Part shown: piece after piece, positions 22,345 to 32,907 of the stretch
How the letters are laid out: the number at the start of each line of letters is the position of its first letter
Position numbering within the stretch: the stretch's first letter is position 1
Assembly: GCA_011947345.1 (NCBI GenBank)
Contig: JAAVTG010000216.1
Location: forward strand, 1 to 64,000
Length of the DNA stretch: 64,000 nucleotides
Source: Phytophthora quininea
Lineage: Eukaryota > Oomycota > Peronosporomycetes > Peronosporales > Peronosporaceae
Reading direction: 5' to 3'
Program-made: the position numbers and the translations under genes
The notes under the pieces: generated by a model
Seen by the model: only the letters and a program-made list of their open reading frames with translations
What the model was told of the DNA's origin: nothing
Database searches by the model: none

Positions 22345-22998
22345 TGCAAAAATAACTATTGACCTCGTGTCATGAGGAGTATTTTCAGGAAGGAAGCCGG
22401 GATATTTTCTGCGATGCCGACAATAAAACGCGTGCTTGAAGGCAGGGCTGTGTCGTCACTAAAAAGCAACCGATTTTGTGGATGATCCGGTGGCTACCAG
22501 CCACGGTTTCGGCCTCTAGTCGACTGCAACCCATTGAAGACACAAGCTCGAACGTTTTGCCTTCGGTGGTCGCGAATCCTGTGCAGCACTATAGTGCTGT
22601 GGTTGCATCTGCATCACCGTGACGCAGTTGCAACTTGCACGTTGAAGCTATCCGCAAGGATGCGGATCGCGCGGGAATCTGCGCAAACTCGGTGGCGTTT
22701 GGCCGTGAGATGCGGTTCGAAGACACACCACCGGCTTACCGCAAAGCGCCGTGGTGTCGGTCATTAATGCCATCGACACTGCCAACAACAGCTTCTTTAC
22801 CTGGTTAGGTGAAGTACTAGAGACGTGGCTCGGCTTTGGCCTTCACCGTCTTGAACACAGGTTCAACAACCTCTCTACTATTGCCACAGCTCTCAACGCC
22901 TGCATCTCCACGTGTTATCCGCATTCATTATCTAATTTGCCTCCTCGGGCACAAGCTCCCTCGGCTCAAGCCCTCGTTCGTCGACTGACTTCGCCTTC
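22345..22998. other. Upstream of transporter fragment, no clear gene
   Basis: A plus-strand frame at 22751-23107 gives MVSVINAIDTANNSFFTWLG and a possible helix, but I see no family and no link to its neighbours. The rest shows nothing recognisable. Confidence 0.3.
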
Positions 22999-23694
22999 AT
23001 GGTCGAGCTGTACACGCAGACGGTCCCTGACACATCAGGCGGGGCCAAAGTCAACGCCGGTGATATCGTCATCGTCGTGGCGGTGCTGTTCTTCACGATG
23101 GTTGTAGCTGTCGTCGCCTCCATTCAAGCTGGCGAGAGCCATCTGGCCAGGTACTTCCCATGTGTCAAACGTGCCAAACGGAATGACCAAGAAGTGCTCG
23201 AGTCTCCCGGCGACGGCTACTTGGCCTCTGAGACCACACCGACTAAAAACTCCAAAGCGGCGACGAACGCGGCTCGGCGATCTCGCAGCAGAGGCCGTCT
23301 GCGTCGCTGATTGCGCGAGACGGACCCAATCACCAAGTAAACGAAGTGTCTAACTTTTCCTGGCCGATCGCGGCATGCAATGGTATTTTGTCGGCGGTGC
23401 GTTATTCGCCAGCAACATCGGCGCCGAGCACTTCATCGGCATGGCCGGCGACGGCGCTCGTCGCGGCATTGCTGTGGCCATGTACGAATGGTACGCCGCT
23501 ATCTTGATCCTGTGTCTCGGATGGATCTTCTCCCCATTTACCGCCGCTGCGGGGTCTACACAACACCGGAATATCTCGAGTATCGGTTTGGAGCTCCATG
23601 TCGCCACTATTTGTCGCTCATCACAGTTATCATGTACATCTTGACGAAGATGAGCGCCAGTATCTACGGAGGTGCCATCGGTTGGGTTCCTCAG
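22999..23694 (+). pseudogene. Sodium/solute symporter (SSF/SLC5-like), N-terminal part
   Basis: The frame from the ATG at 22999 gives a first membrane helix (DIVIVVAVLFFTMVVAVVAS) and a polar loop. It continues in other frames as ADRGMQWYFVGGALFASN, GAEHFIGMAGDGARRGIAVA, YTTPEYLEYRFGAP and YILTKMSASIYGGAI. ASNIGxEHFIG is a signature of sodium/glucose-type symporters, which import sugars or other solutes with Na+. The matching C-terminal part lies at 30907-31377 on the same strand. Between them about 7.2 kb of unrelated DNA replaces the middle helices, so the gene is dead even if the local frame breaks at short runs (23355-23358 T4, 23532-23535 C4) are sequencing errors. Confidence 0.82.
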
Positions 23695-24034
23695 CCGCAA
23701 TTCTAGCAGAAAATGTACTGGAGTCCAAGAAGTTGTCAACTAGTCGACATCTTTTTTCAAACATGGCTCTGTATCGTGGTGATCATATGAAAGTTAGCGC
23801 GGGCTGTGATGCTCTCTCCACTTTTGCTGGGTAATGGCCGCTGGCGAAGAAGATTTGCGATGGCTCGAATGCCAAGGAACACAACCCAATGCTGTAGGGT
23901 CTTTGTTGTCGTGAGACTATGCGGCTTCCCTGGAACTTTGACAGAAACTATAAGCTTTACACCCAGCCGTCGGTTCGTGACGAAGGTGTCTGACTGCCAC
24001 CTTCAGTTGTGGTTTTGCCCCGTCGACCACAAAC

Positions 24035-26046
24035 ATGCCGGCCCAAGCTTCTAGTACACGCAAACGACCGCCGGATGTGGGCGTTCCCAAGCCATCACCC
24101 TCGTCCGTCCGTGCCAAACGCCGGCGACGGTCAAGTGGATGGGCCCAGCTTCGCACCAGTATCCGGAATGCGATGCAACAAGTTCGAGTCCTGGTGGTCG
24201 TGCACATGGCCAATGTCAAGATGTGCCTCGATGTTCGGGTGGGAGCTGTCTTTCGTTGGAAGAAGATCGGGTGGATGGCACTGCAAGCCTTCGCTGCCAG
24301 TGAGCGTCATCAGCTGGAGGACCGCTTGCTTGAGCTCGGGCAGTTCAAGAGAGAAGACCTGACGGCGTCGACGGACAAGGCCGTCCAAGCACGTGTCGAC
24401 GAGATACTTTCACGGCTGGCAGCCCACGTGTTGCGTGGACACGTTCAAGAGTACCGTCCGGTTCTGGCAAAGCTTTCGCCGGAGTGCCGCCGTCAGCTGA
24501 ACCAGACTTTTGATACTAGTATTCTTAAGAGGTTGATGCCACCAGCCGACATCCTGCACCCCCAACTCCTGGTTCTGCTTCCAAACACAGTCAAACTCAG
24601 CACCACAACAACATGCGCTGCAAGATCTTGAGACTTTGCTCACACGAAAACGTGGCTTCCGGATGAAATCTCCGGATGAAAGCAAGCATGCCAAGAAGTG
24701 TGTGGCGTTTGACACGAAAGTTGAGCGAGCAAGGTCCATTTCCAACATCAAGGGGACGATCAATGTTCTCAAATGCGACGCAGTGGCCAATGCAGACGAC
24801 ATCGCTTCGGCCAAGCACCTCCTCTCAACGATGGCGGCCGACGACAAGCTCATGATCTCTCGGACGCGGAAGTACAAACTGTTTCCAAGTGCGGAGCAGC
24901 GAAGACAACTGCACGAGTACATGGGCACGTGCCGCTGGACATACAACCAGGCTATTGCCCACTTCAGAAAAACTACAATATCCAAGGCCGCTGCACTGCG
25001 AGATCTGTACATGTCAAAGACTACCCGTAAAACGAGAGTGTATCCTGATGACATGGGACCACCTCCAGAGTGGGCATTCAACACCCCAGAGACCTTCCGG
25101 TACAACACACTGCGCAAGTTCGAGTCAAACGTCAAGAGTGCGTTCAGCCACAAAGCGAACGGCAACATTGATCACTTCAAAATGCGGTTCAAAAGCAGGA
25201 AAATGACGGTCGCTACTTCACGTTCTGTGAAGATGCGAATTCTGCCAAGATCACGTACGTCGAGGGCGAACCAAGAGCGATGCTGTCCATTACAAAGATG
25301 GCAAATATCCCGATCCAGTGCAACCAAGGACTCAAGATTGTTAGCGAAATTCAGATCACAAACGAGAACGGATACTGGTATGCAGTGATCCCGAAGTACA
25401 TTCGCCCTGAAGATTGTGTGAACCAAGGCAGAACGATCGCGCTGGACCCTGGTCTGAAAGCTTTCATGACCGGCGTGGATCTTGATGGTAACGCTCTGCA
25501 CATTGGACGTGGCAATCGAGAGCACTTGGATCGGTTGCGAGGTCGAGCAGCAGCAGTTCAGCGGCAGATGGCCAGGATCAAGAATCTCCACGGACATCGC
25601 AGTGGAAAACAGTGGAGGGCGTTCGTGAGAGCCAAGCGAGCGTTCGACTGTGCCACGGCCAAGATAAAAACTGTGTCAAGGAGTTGCATTATCAGACGTC
25701 TGCATACCTCGCCAAGCACTACGACACCATTGTGCTTCCGATATTCAGCTCGAAAAGCATGGTGAAGAAAAGCTGCAAGCGCAAACACACGTACAACAAG
25801 ATGCTTCTGGGACTCAAACACTTCCAGTTCCGAGAGCTGTTGAAAGCCAAGTGCGAGGTGGCGGGCAAGTCACTGGTTGTGTGCTTGGAGATGTACACCA
25901 CTCAGACGTGTGGGTGGTGCTCTCGACTGTATTTGAAGATCGGCAACAAGGACGTATTCGAGTGTCCGCACTGCGACCACGTGGCTGGCCGAGATGTGAA
26001 TGCCGCCTTCAATATCCTTCGGTTCACGTGTGCAGGATCGCGGTGA
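24035..26046 (+). CDS. Fanzor (eukaryotic TnpB/IS605 OrfB-like) RNA-guided nuclease
   Basis: An N-terminal basic region (STRKRPPDVGVPK, RAKRRRRSSGW) is followed by the TnpB-like helical part KYKLFPSAEQRRQLHEYMG with CRWTYNQAIAHFR. The RuvC-I motif IALDPGLKAFMTGVD has its Asp at 25445. Then come KQWRAFVRAKRAFDCATA, HYDTIVLPIFSSKSM, CLEMYTTQTCGWC, the second zinc pair CPHC (25963-25974) and RuvC-III GRDVNAAFNIL (Asp at 25993). The usual RuvC-II Glu position holds Pro (VLPIF), while a Glu sits nearby at 25888 before the zinc finger; this relocated Glu is a known Fanzor feature. Frames change near 24600, at 25200 (A4) and at 25666 (A5). The last two are mended by one added A, so the protein may be whole at about 670 residues. 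Fanzors cut DNA under guidance of an RNA made from the gene's 3' side. It lies inside the split transporter. Confidence 0.85.
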
Positions 26047-26246
26047 TTTATTTTTGGCTGGTTACTTATGAATTTATTTCTGAGTCGTACTTAACTGCAC
26101 ATTCGTAACTAAACGAGTGTATACCGTACGAATATTCGCACCTTATCGAACAAAGATCGCACTTAAGCGAGCATGCAACTTCAACATCAACACCGACAGC
26201 ACCAACGGAGCCGAGCGGGCGCGAGGAGCGTAGCCGCAGCAAACCC

Positions 26247-26529
26247 GCGCGGGGGCCCGCGCAGCAGGGCCGCGCGGTATTTGCGGAGGCGGGCCCAGCG
26301 ACGAGCTCCCCAGCGAGGCGAGCACTGCACTCACCAGGATTTACAATCTTTTAGCGCAGGAGCGCAGCTCCTGCCTTTGCGAAGCGAAGCTGAGCAAATC
26401 CTCACCGATGCAGATGGCATTCTTCCTGCTCCCGATACCCCACTCTTTCTCGGCTCGGAATGCATACTGCACGGAGCGAAGCGGCAGCGAGCGCAGCCAC
26501 TCGCCCCACCAACGCCCGCCGCAGGCGGG
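26247..26529. repeat. Cluster of GC-rich hairpins with GNA loops
   Basis: Hairpins seen: 26247-26262 (GCGCGGG paired with CCCGCGC); 26356-26374, a perfect 8-bp stem GCAGGAGC/GCTCCTGC around the loop GCA; 26515-26529, stem CCCGCC/GGCGGG around GCA. Between them lie short GC-GNA-GC cores (GCGTAGC, GCGAAGCGAAGC, GCGAAGC, GCGCAGC). Loops of the form C-GNA-G make unusually stable DNA mini-hairpins. The cluster starts about 200 bp after the Fanzor stop. No protein reading is convincing here. Confidence 0.6.
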
Positions 26530-26614
26530 TCTAAACCTTCTGTAATTGGGGTTAAGGTTTGAGGGTGTAGGTTCATTGCCTTTGAGCAACAAGCACTGGA
26601 ATAGAGCCCTGCCT

Positions 26615-26770
26615 GGGTTTAAGGTCCGTGTGCGTAGCACGCGGCCGTAAACGCAGGACCTTACCTATGCTGTGGTTTAAGTTCCGTGTGCGTAGCACGC
26701 GTCCTTAAACCCAGCACTCGAACTCTGCCTGTGGTTTAAGGTCCGTGTCCGAAGCACGCGGCCATAAACC
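26615..26770. repeat. Three tandem hairpin units (about 60 bp each)
   Basis: Units at 26617-26652, 26674-26711 and 26733-26770 each fold into a stem GGTTTAA..., an inner stem CCGTGTGC/GCACGCGG and a GTA or GAA loop closed by C-G. In the second unit the outer arms GGTTTAAG and CTTAAACC pair perfectly; in the third GGTTTA pairs TAAACC. Sequence changes between units mostly keep pairing (G-U/G-C changes), with one mismatch in the third. Spacing is about 58 bp. It may be a structured RNA or a DNA secondary-structure element; its link to the Fanzor or MULE element is unproven. Confidence 0.65.
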
Positions 26771-27311
26771 CAGGATGGCATAGTTCAGAATGTAGGCGCG
26801 AGGAGCTACCTTTTTCGCGGGAGTTAGGGCGGTAGAATTTAAGACGGCTCGAAGATAGCAGGAACTAGAGGCTTCAACAAAATATTCGCATGGAACGATC
26901 TGTGTAGTAGCGTTATGATTGATAAAGCTTGGTTGGCTTGCACACGGAGCGTTTACATCTTGCACGTCGTTGTCGCCGCCGGCACCGAATCGATTCGGCC
27001 GCTTCCGTCTGGACACGGCTGTCCACCCCCGCTGGGCGCCGCCGCAAGCTGCTTCCTCCTCAGCGACTCTGGCTCTTGCCTCGCTGCCAGCTCTGCCCTG
27101 CTCTGCTGCTGATCCATTTCCCACCCACGTAGCCATCTTGTTCGTCCACACCACTGCACCGACAGATCTGCACGGACAGATCCAACTGGCCTTTTACATG
27201 TTATACCTTTTCTGCGTGGGTCAGGAAGTGCGGGTGCTCCTTGTTCATTACTGCACGCCGAAGTAGGAACCCCGCTCGTGTAGCCTGAGGCACCGTCGAT
27301 TTTGCGCTCGC

Positions 27312-30187
27312 GTGTGCTCTACGATCCTCGTTTCGCCACAGAATGTGTCGTCTAGGTCGGTGGTTGGTCGGTTGAATCGGTATTGTACCGGTATCCTATT
27401 GGTACACACCGGTATCCAGAAGTTGAAGGACAATCACTCTGTTTCCGCACGCGTTGCCTTTTTGGCGCCAGTCTGTAAAAGCCCAAGAAAGACAAACAAG
27501 AAGAGACCCAGAGAGAGCGATGGAGATGCCACGTCGCCGAGAGGAGGCTACGGCACTAGATGCCCATGCAGGAAAAGGTGCTGTTCCGCTAAAGTGGGGT
27601 GTTTCTCTGTTTTGATTAACTACGTTGCCGAAACATCAGACAACGAGAGCGACTCGGAAGACCTAGAAGCAAAGGCCCCGGTTCCAATGGATGTCTACGT
27701 CCCCAGAACTCCTGATCCAGACGAAGAACGTACAGCTGCGCCAGCCCAGTTTGACGATGAAGGCATTGCCAGGACAGCCGGCGAACTTGACGGCGCTGCG
27801 GTGCAGGCTCGTCTCGAACAAGATGAAGCTGTCGCTGCCCTGACTCAAGAACAAGGTGTTGCCCGATCGGCTGGCCCCGACGTGGAAGGAAGCCCTGCAG
27901 GACCCACCCGGAGATCACGGCGTGGTATCCCGAACCGAAAGTGGGAATTTCTGAAGACGTTTGACTCGTTTGAAGATGCAGATACGTACAGAAAGCGCAT
28001 GGAGTACAGGTTCGTCGCAAGCGGACAGAATAAAAGCAAGAGAGGTGTGGCCAAGATCTACAGATGCAAGTCCCATTTGGAGTGCTCAGCTCCAGTGTGC
28101 ATTCGTGAGGTGTACACGGTGGATACGCCAAAGGCTCGAGTTCGTTTCGTGTGTGAGAAGTCGGGAGACCATGGCGCCGAGGAAGCCGAAGCACCGAAGC
28201 AAGGCATTCACCCGTTTTACATGGATTCGGTGGAGACTATGTTTGCGAGTGGAGCGTTGCCGCAGAGTGTAGTATCACAGCTAAAAGCTAAGTACGGTGA
28301 TGGAGATAAGAAACGACCATTACCCAAAGTCGAGCAAGTTCGCAATCGCAAGGCGAATTGGAAGAAGTCGAAGGTCAGCAAGGAGTGGCGGGATTTGACA
28401 ACGTACGGGCAGATGATGGCGTGGGCTGATAGCAAGATGTGTGGGTCACGCGAAGCGTTTGCGGCAGCTGACGAGTGTGAGACGTTGCTCTTGGATGTGT
28501 TCAAGTCCAACGTCGTGGCTGAGTCTGGAGAGCCTACCTTTGGGCTAGTTATAAGTTGTCGTGCGCTACTGCAGAATCTCCGCACAGCATTCGATGGCGG
28601 AGATCCTATCTGTGTTTCTTGTGACGGAACGTACCGTATGCACGCTGGTGGATGGACTCTCATTAACTTTGGAGTGATCGGGGTGATTTACGACGCGACA
28701 GATCGAAAGTTCTGCCAACGCTATTTCCCGTGCCTGTATGGGTTTGCTCGCAGCGAATGCAAACCAGCGTTTACTCAAGTGTTCGAGAGCGCTACACGTT
28801 TGGCCAAGGACTTCCTGGACTTTGATCTTCAACCCGCGATAGACTCTCGGGACTGCTCGACTGCTATCGCTTCGGCGTACACAAAGTGTGGCCAAACATA
28901 ACGCAAATAACGTGTTGGCCTCATGTGGAGCGGGCGAGCACGTCGAACACAAAGAAGATCAAGGACAAAGCTTTTGTGAAAACCACACTCGAGCCTGATC
29001 TGAAGCGTATGCACATGTGCACAACACGGAAACATTTCACTGCGCTGTCGAAGTAAGTTTTGAAGAGCTGGAGGAAGGCAGGCGAAGGCGAGTACGCTGA
29101 CTATTTCCAGACAACCTTTTGACAGCTCCGTTTGACTCCTGGTACACTGGCGCTTCGCGGAGTCCAGGTGCGGTGCCTCAACAACAAGGAATTGAAAAAT
29201 ATCACCAGGATATCAAGCAGCATATGGACGCTTCACTTCGCGCCAAGACCAGCTATTTTTGGAGATTACGATGCCGCAGATAATGACCTGGAGCTGTGAA
29301 TACCGCGCGCCAAAGGAAATTCGGACGTTTGCTGAAGCGCCCTTGTTGCACACGCAACTTGCGAAAGCGAGACAATACCAGATGGATCCCACTAAGTTTT
29401 TCATGAGGAAGGGAGGGCACTCCTTTTACTTTAGCAGACGCAAGCACTTTGGTCAACACGTCGCTGGTCCGCTGACGCAGAGGTTTGTCAGTCGAGCTTG
29501 CTGGCGTGTTGCTACGATTTAACATTTTCTGCAGTAGATATGACAAGTGCACGGACCACTCTCTATCGCGTTCGCGTGGACAAGACAGCTACTTTGACGG
29601 AGTTCGCACTGGCGACCCGGATGAAAACAGAGTCTATCGTGCAGTTTCGAGGTAAGTACTCGTGCGAATGCAAGAACTTCATGCAGTCTGGCTGGGTCTG
29701 CTCGCATGCCCTTGCAGCAACTGCAATCAACGGCGATTTCGATGTAAGTGTGGCAATGACTACTACACAACCGCGACAGCAAGCCGGACGACCTCGCGGT
29801 CCGGTAAACTGTCTTGTGCGTGAGCTCGTGAATGACTCCGACAACACAAGCTACAAAGGACCCCTACAGAAGCTGCGTCGACGATTTGAAGCCTTTCCAT
29901 GTGATGCGTCCGGCTATCGTGTACTACACGAGTTCTCGACAACTTCAACGGAACGTCCTGGTGTGTCAGAAACAAGTCTTTATGTGGGTCTTGTTCGTTC
30001 ATACGAACCTGCATCAAAAACTTGGACAATTGAATTCGCGGACCACGACGTGGTGGACGTGTCACTTGACCAGTTGATCGAAGACCTCGCGATGATGACG
30101 AAGCGACAGGTATGCTACTGGTTTTGGTGGAAATTCCGTGCTAATTTTTTTCTCGGTTTGTGTTCACCCAGGACTGATAGCATGTCA
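27312..30187 (+). mobile_element. Mutator-like element (MULE) transposase, degenerate
   Basis: The 529-codon frame 27312-28901 has a disordered acidic start. It then has an N-terminal zinc-binding region (RKWEFLKTFDSFEDADTYRK, KIYRCKSHLEC, the FAR1/FLYWCH type). The MULE transposase core follows, with VSCDGTYRMHAGGWTLINFG, whose DGTY carries the first catalytic Asp, and CQRYFPCLYGFARSE. Protein-like pieces continue in other frames. The last frame (29498-30190) has a SWIM zinc finger, YSCECKNFMQSGWVCSHAL (CxC...CxH), as expected at the C-terminus of MULE transposases, and then a tail with TWTIEFADHDVVDVSLDQL. A stop at 28899-28901 and a broken stretch at 28.9-29.5 kb suggest it no longer makes an active protein. 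I could not find its terminal inverted repeats or target duplication. Confidence 0.75.
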
Positions 30188-30189
30188 TG

Positions 30190-30906
30190 AACAACGCCTC
30201 TCTCTTCAAACACTATGCAGCCCAATTGAGAATTCGCAACGGACAGGTATCGACACATGCTTGATGCCACGCAATTGATTGTTTAACGATAGGATTTGTC
30301 GCTCACGCAGGATTGCTACCATGACAAACCCAATCCATGACGATGCGTCGCGATTGCATTATCAGCGCGCCAGAAGTGCGTGCACGACTTGATACTAGTA
30401 TCAAGACACCTTCCCAACCAGTGGCAAGCTACGAAATTTATCCGTTCGGTTAGTTATGGGTTTTGATTGCCACTGCTATGGGTTTTGATTGCCACTGCTA
30501 AAGGTTTTGATTGCCACTGCAGCACAAACGACAGGTTACTTAGCACGCCTAATTTTGTTTGTTGCTAGCAAGATCATCGTTAGTAGCTTGCTATAAATGC
30601 GAAGCCGCGACTTAACAAGTAGCAAGCACCAAATTCATTCGTCCGCCATTTTGAATTTTGGACTTGCCACTTGTGCATGGCCGGCTTGCTACTTTGAAGC
30701 TAGTTCTCGCTGAAAAAGTAGCAATATATCAATATTTTTGGCAGAGTAACAAGAAAGCACGGCATATGTGGCTAGTCAAAAATTGCCCACCGCAGGATCG
30801 CTGGCAGTGCACGACGTCTACAACTGAGAAACAACGTTTTGCTCGGGTTACAGCGAGCCTCGACGAGAGTTACTTGGTGATGACGACCTCGAGTTAGATT
30901 TACTGT
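30190..30906. other. Non-coding stretch between MULE and transporter 3' part
   Basis: It holds a 22-bp tandem repeat (listed separately) and otherwise A/T-rich sequence with repeated 'tagcaagc' words. No gene is recognisable. It probably contains the right-hand end of the inserted DNA. Confidence 0.4.
30456..30521. repeat. 22-bp direct repeat, three copies
   Basis: The unit atgggttttgattgccactg(ct) occurs at 30456-30477 and 30478-30499 without change, and at 30500-30521 with three differences (aaa at the start, a at the end). Confidence 0.9.
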
Positions 30907-31377
30907 TACGGTCTGTACGAGCAGATCGTCGAGATCCAGAGCTATTTGACTCCGCCGATAGGCATCGTGCTCGTCTTGGGCGTGGCCTGGAAACCGGCCA
31001 ACGTTTACGGCGCATTCTCAGCCATGATTGTCGGCGGTTTGCTCGGCTTCTCGCGGCTCATCTTCGTGACCACCAAGGACGACAGCATGGACGGCGAACT
31101 GCCTGGCTTCTGGAACACTTTCTACTACATGAACTTCCAGCACTTTGCACTGCTGCTCTGGGTCACGGCCATGATCGTTTGCGTCGTGGTCAGTCTTCTG
31201 ACGCAGAACAAAAGCCGTCCAGGAGATGAAGTCCGCAAGTACATGGTCCACTGGGACAAGGTTCTCAAGCTGGACGCCACGGAGCTCGCCAAGCCCATGT
31301 AGGTCAACGTTCTCGTGGCTGGAAGCGGTATTGCTGCGCTAGCTGTCACATTCACTATGTGGATCTACTTCGCGTAA
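30907..31377 (+). pseudogene. Sodium/solute symporter (SSF/SLC5-like), C-terminal part
   Basis: The frame reads YGLYEQIVEIQSYLTPPIG, VLVLGVAWKPANVYGAFSAM and VGGLLGFSRLIFV, the late helices of SSF symporters (compare the family's Q-x-x-x-S-Y-L-x-P-P-I and W-K-R-A-N pattern). A loop with FWNTFYYMNFQHFALLLWVT follows. An in-frame TAG at 31300 precedes a further hydrophobic helix (ALAVTFTMWIYFA) that ends in TAA at 31375. It completes the N-terminal part at 22999-23694; the middle of the protein is absent. Confidence 0.82.
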
Positions 31378-31489
31378 GCTGGAACAACCAGGATGTTATA
31401 CGTAGTGTCAGTCTCCGACACTTGTAATAAAGGAAAATCAAGTATTCAATTGTCACGTTCCTCGGTCTCCATTGTGCGTTATTTCATGC

Positions 31490-32784
31490 TCATTCCACGG
31501 TCTTAGTTGCAGACAGGTGCTGCATTTTCTCCACCGTGATGAAGCTGTCTTCATGGATCGTAGCCACAAAAGTCGCAGGTTCACTTTCTTGCTCTGTTAG
31601 TTTAATGCGAGCTCGAAATTCGTCTTTCGTTGCGTCTACATCGACAAGAACGGCGCATCGGAAAGCTTCGTGCGAAGAGAAAAATGGCAGCAGCTCATGT
31701 AATGTTAACGCGAATGCGCCAGTTGCGCTGTGGTAGGCGTGCTGTGCGTAGTAAAACTGGAAACTCACGTAGCGAACTCCCCACTCTGGATCCAGCGGCA
31801 CAATTCCCGCACTATAGACCAATTGAGGTGGTTTCTCGGCTCGTGGACGGAATTGAAGATATCCCCACCATTCAGGTCGATGCATCGCCACTTGATACTG
31901 CGCACTCCACACCCAATTTTCTTCCTTCAATCCAGGTTTCTTCTCGTAATATTGCTTCCCCGTTCTACTGTCGAGAGAGACTCGAACGGACCATTCTACT
32001 CGCGAGAAATTAATGCGCCAAAAGAATTTTCTACTGGAGGAACGTTCGCTTTTGTGTGCAAAGCAAGTTGAGACAGTGGCAGAGCGATCTCAACAGTCCA
32101 GTAGTGCAGTCGTTCAGCTACAGAAACTCAGTCAGCCACAGCATTCTCAAGGCATTACTTATAAAATTTCTATAACTTACCTGGGTCTCCCAGCATACCT
32201 TGAACATACACCGCAGATTTCATGCCACCACTCAACATGTCAAAGCCGTGTTCTGGATCCACTCGTGTACTGTTCTCATGGCCACCGTCTCGATACGGTC
32301 GATTCAGCAGCAAGTTCCACGTCGTGTTAAGTGCGTTAATTTCAAATTCTTTGTAGTTGTGCGTGGTGCCGTCCGCATCCACGAAGACCTCAAAGTCGTT
32401 GTCGTGGAAAACCACTTCGTTGCGCTTGGTCACGTTGGCCCACACTGCCGTCTCTTCCAGATAGGCTCCCACGTAGAGGAACTGGCGGTCATAGCGCAAT
32501 TTAAACTTGGTGGAGAACCAGGGCTGCGACCAGAATTGAGGACCCTGAATATCTTGAAAGGTTTCACTCCACGGCACTTCCGCCCAAACTTGCTCGACCA
32601 AAATGCCGTCGACTGTGATTTTACTTGAGTCTTGGACGTAGTAGGCGGCGTGTCTTCGAGGGTGGAAGCGAGAAAAATCACATTCCAAGCTGGAAAGTGG
32701 AGGATCGACTAGTGAGGCTGATTGTTGTAATGGCACCGCAGCCGACGGCAGTACGAGAGCCGCCATGAACACGATCGCTTGCAT
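31490..32784 (-). CDS. Secreted protein with CBM9-like domain
   Basis: The start at 32784 opens a signal peptide (MQAIVFMAALVLPSAAVPLQ). The mature part, DSSKITVDGILVEQVWAEVP, WSQPWFSTKFKLRYDRQFLY, VGAYLEETAVWANVTKR, HDNDFEVFVDADGTTHNYKE and FEINALNTTWNLLLNRPYRD, is a family-9-type carbohydrate-binding domain of the kind found in extracellular sugar-active proteins. Exon 1 ends at 32181 (donor GTAAGT) and exon 2 starts at 32117 (ERLHYWTVEIALPLSQLAL); the join keeps the frame. A break at the T-run on the minus strand (plus 32020-32023) needs one more base to reach FWRINFSRVEWSV. The protein then ends with WWGYLQFRP and a tail to 31490. It is likely exported and binds cell-wall or host glycans; no hydrolase domain is visible. 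Confidence 0.8.
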
Positions 32785-32851
32785 GATCGCCAAAATCCTT
32801 TCTGAAGTTGGAGAAAAATATAAAAAGGGTTTTAGATATGTTAACCCATCC

Positions 32852-32879
32852 AAAATGAGTTTGTGTACAAACTCATTTT
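32852..32879. promoter_or_regulatory. Perfect 13-bp palindrome in a divergent promoter
   Basis: AAAATGAGTTTGT, two bases, then ACAAACTCATTTT. Each arm read outward contains CTCATTTT, the core of the oomycete initiator, so it could start transcription in both directions. It lies between the CBM9 gene (start 32784, minus) and the WW-domain gene (start 32908, plus). Confidence 0.55.
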
Positions 32880-32907
32880 ATATTTCTTTGAATATCACAA
32901 TCGGAAA

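Noticed and set aside
24035..26046. Bacterial contamination (TnpB/IS605)
   Set aside because: Flanked by intron-bearing oomycete genes and inside a eukaryotic symporter gene; the motif arrangement is Fanzor-type.
26173..26640. Small open frames in the GC-rich hairpin region
   Set aside because: Arginine/alanine-rich translations of hairpin DNA on both strands; no protein character.
26615..26770. CRISPR-like array near a TnpB-type nuclease
   Set aside because: Units are tandem self-complementary repeats with similar spacers, only three copies, in a eukaryotic genome. They are not direct repeats with unique spacers.
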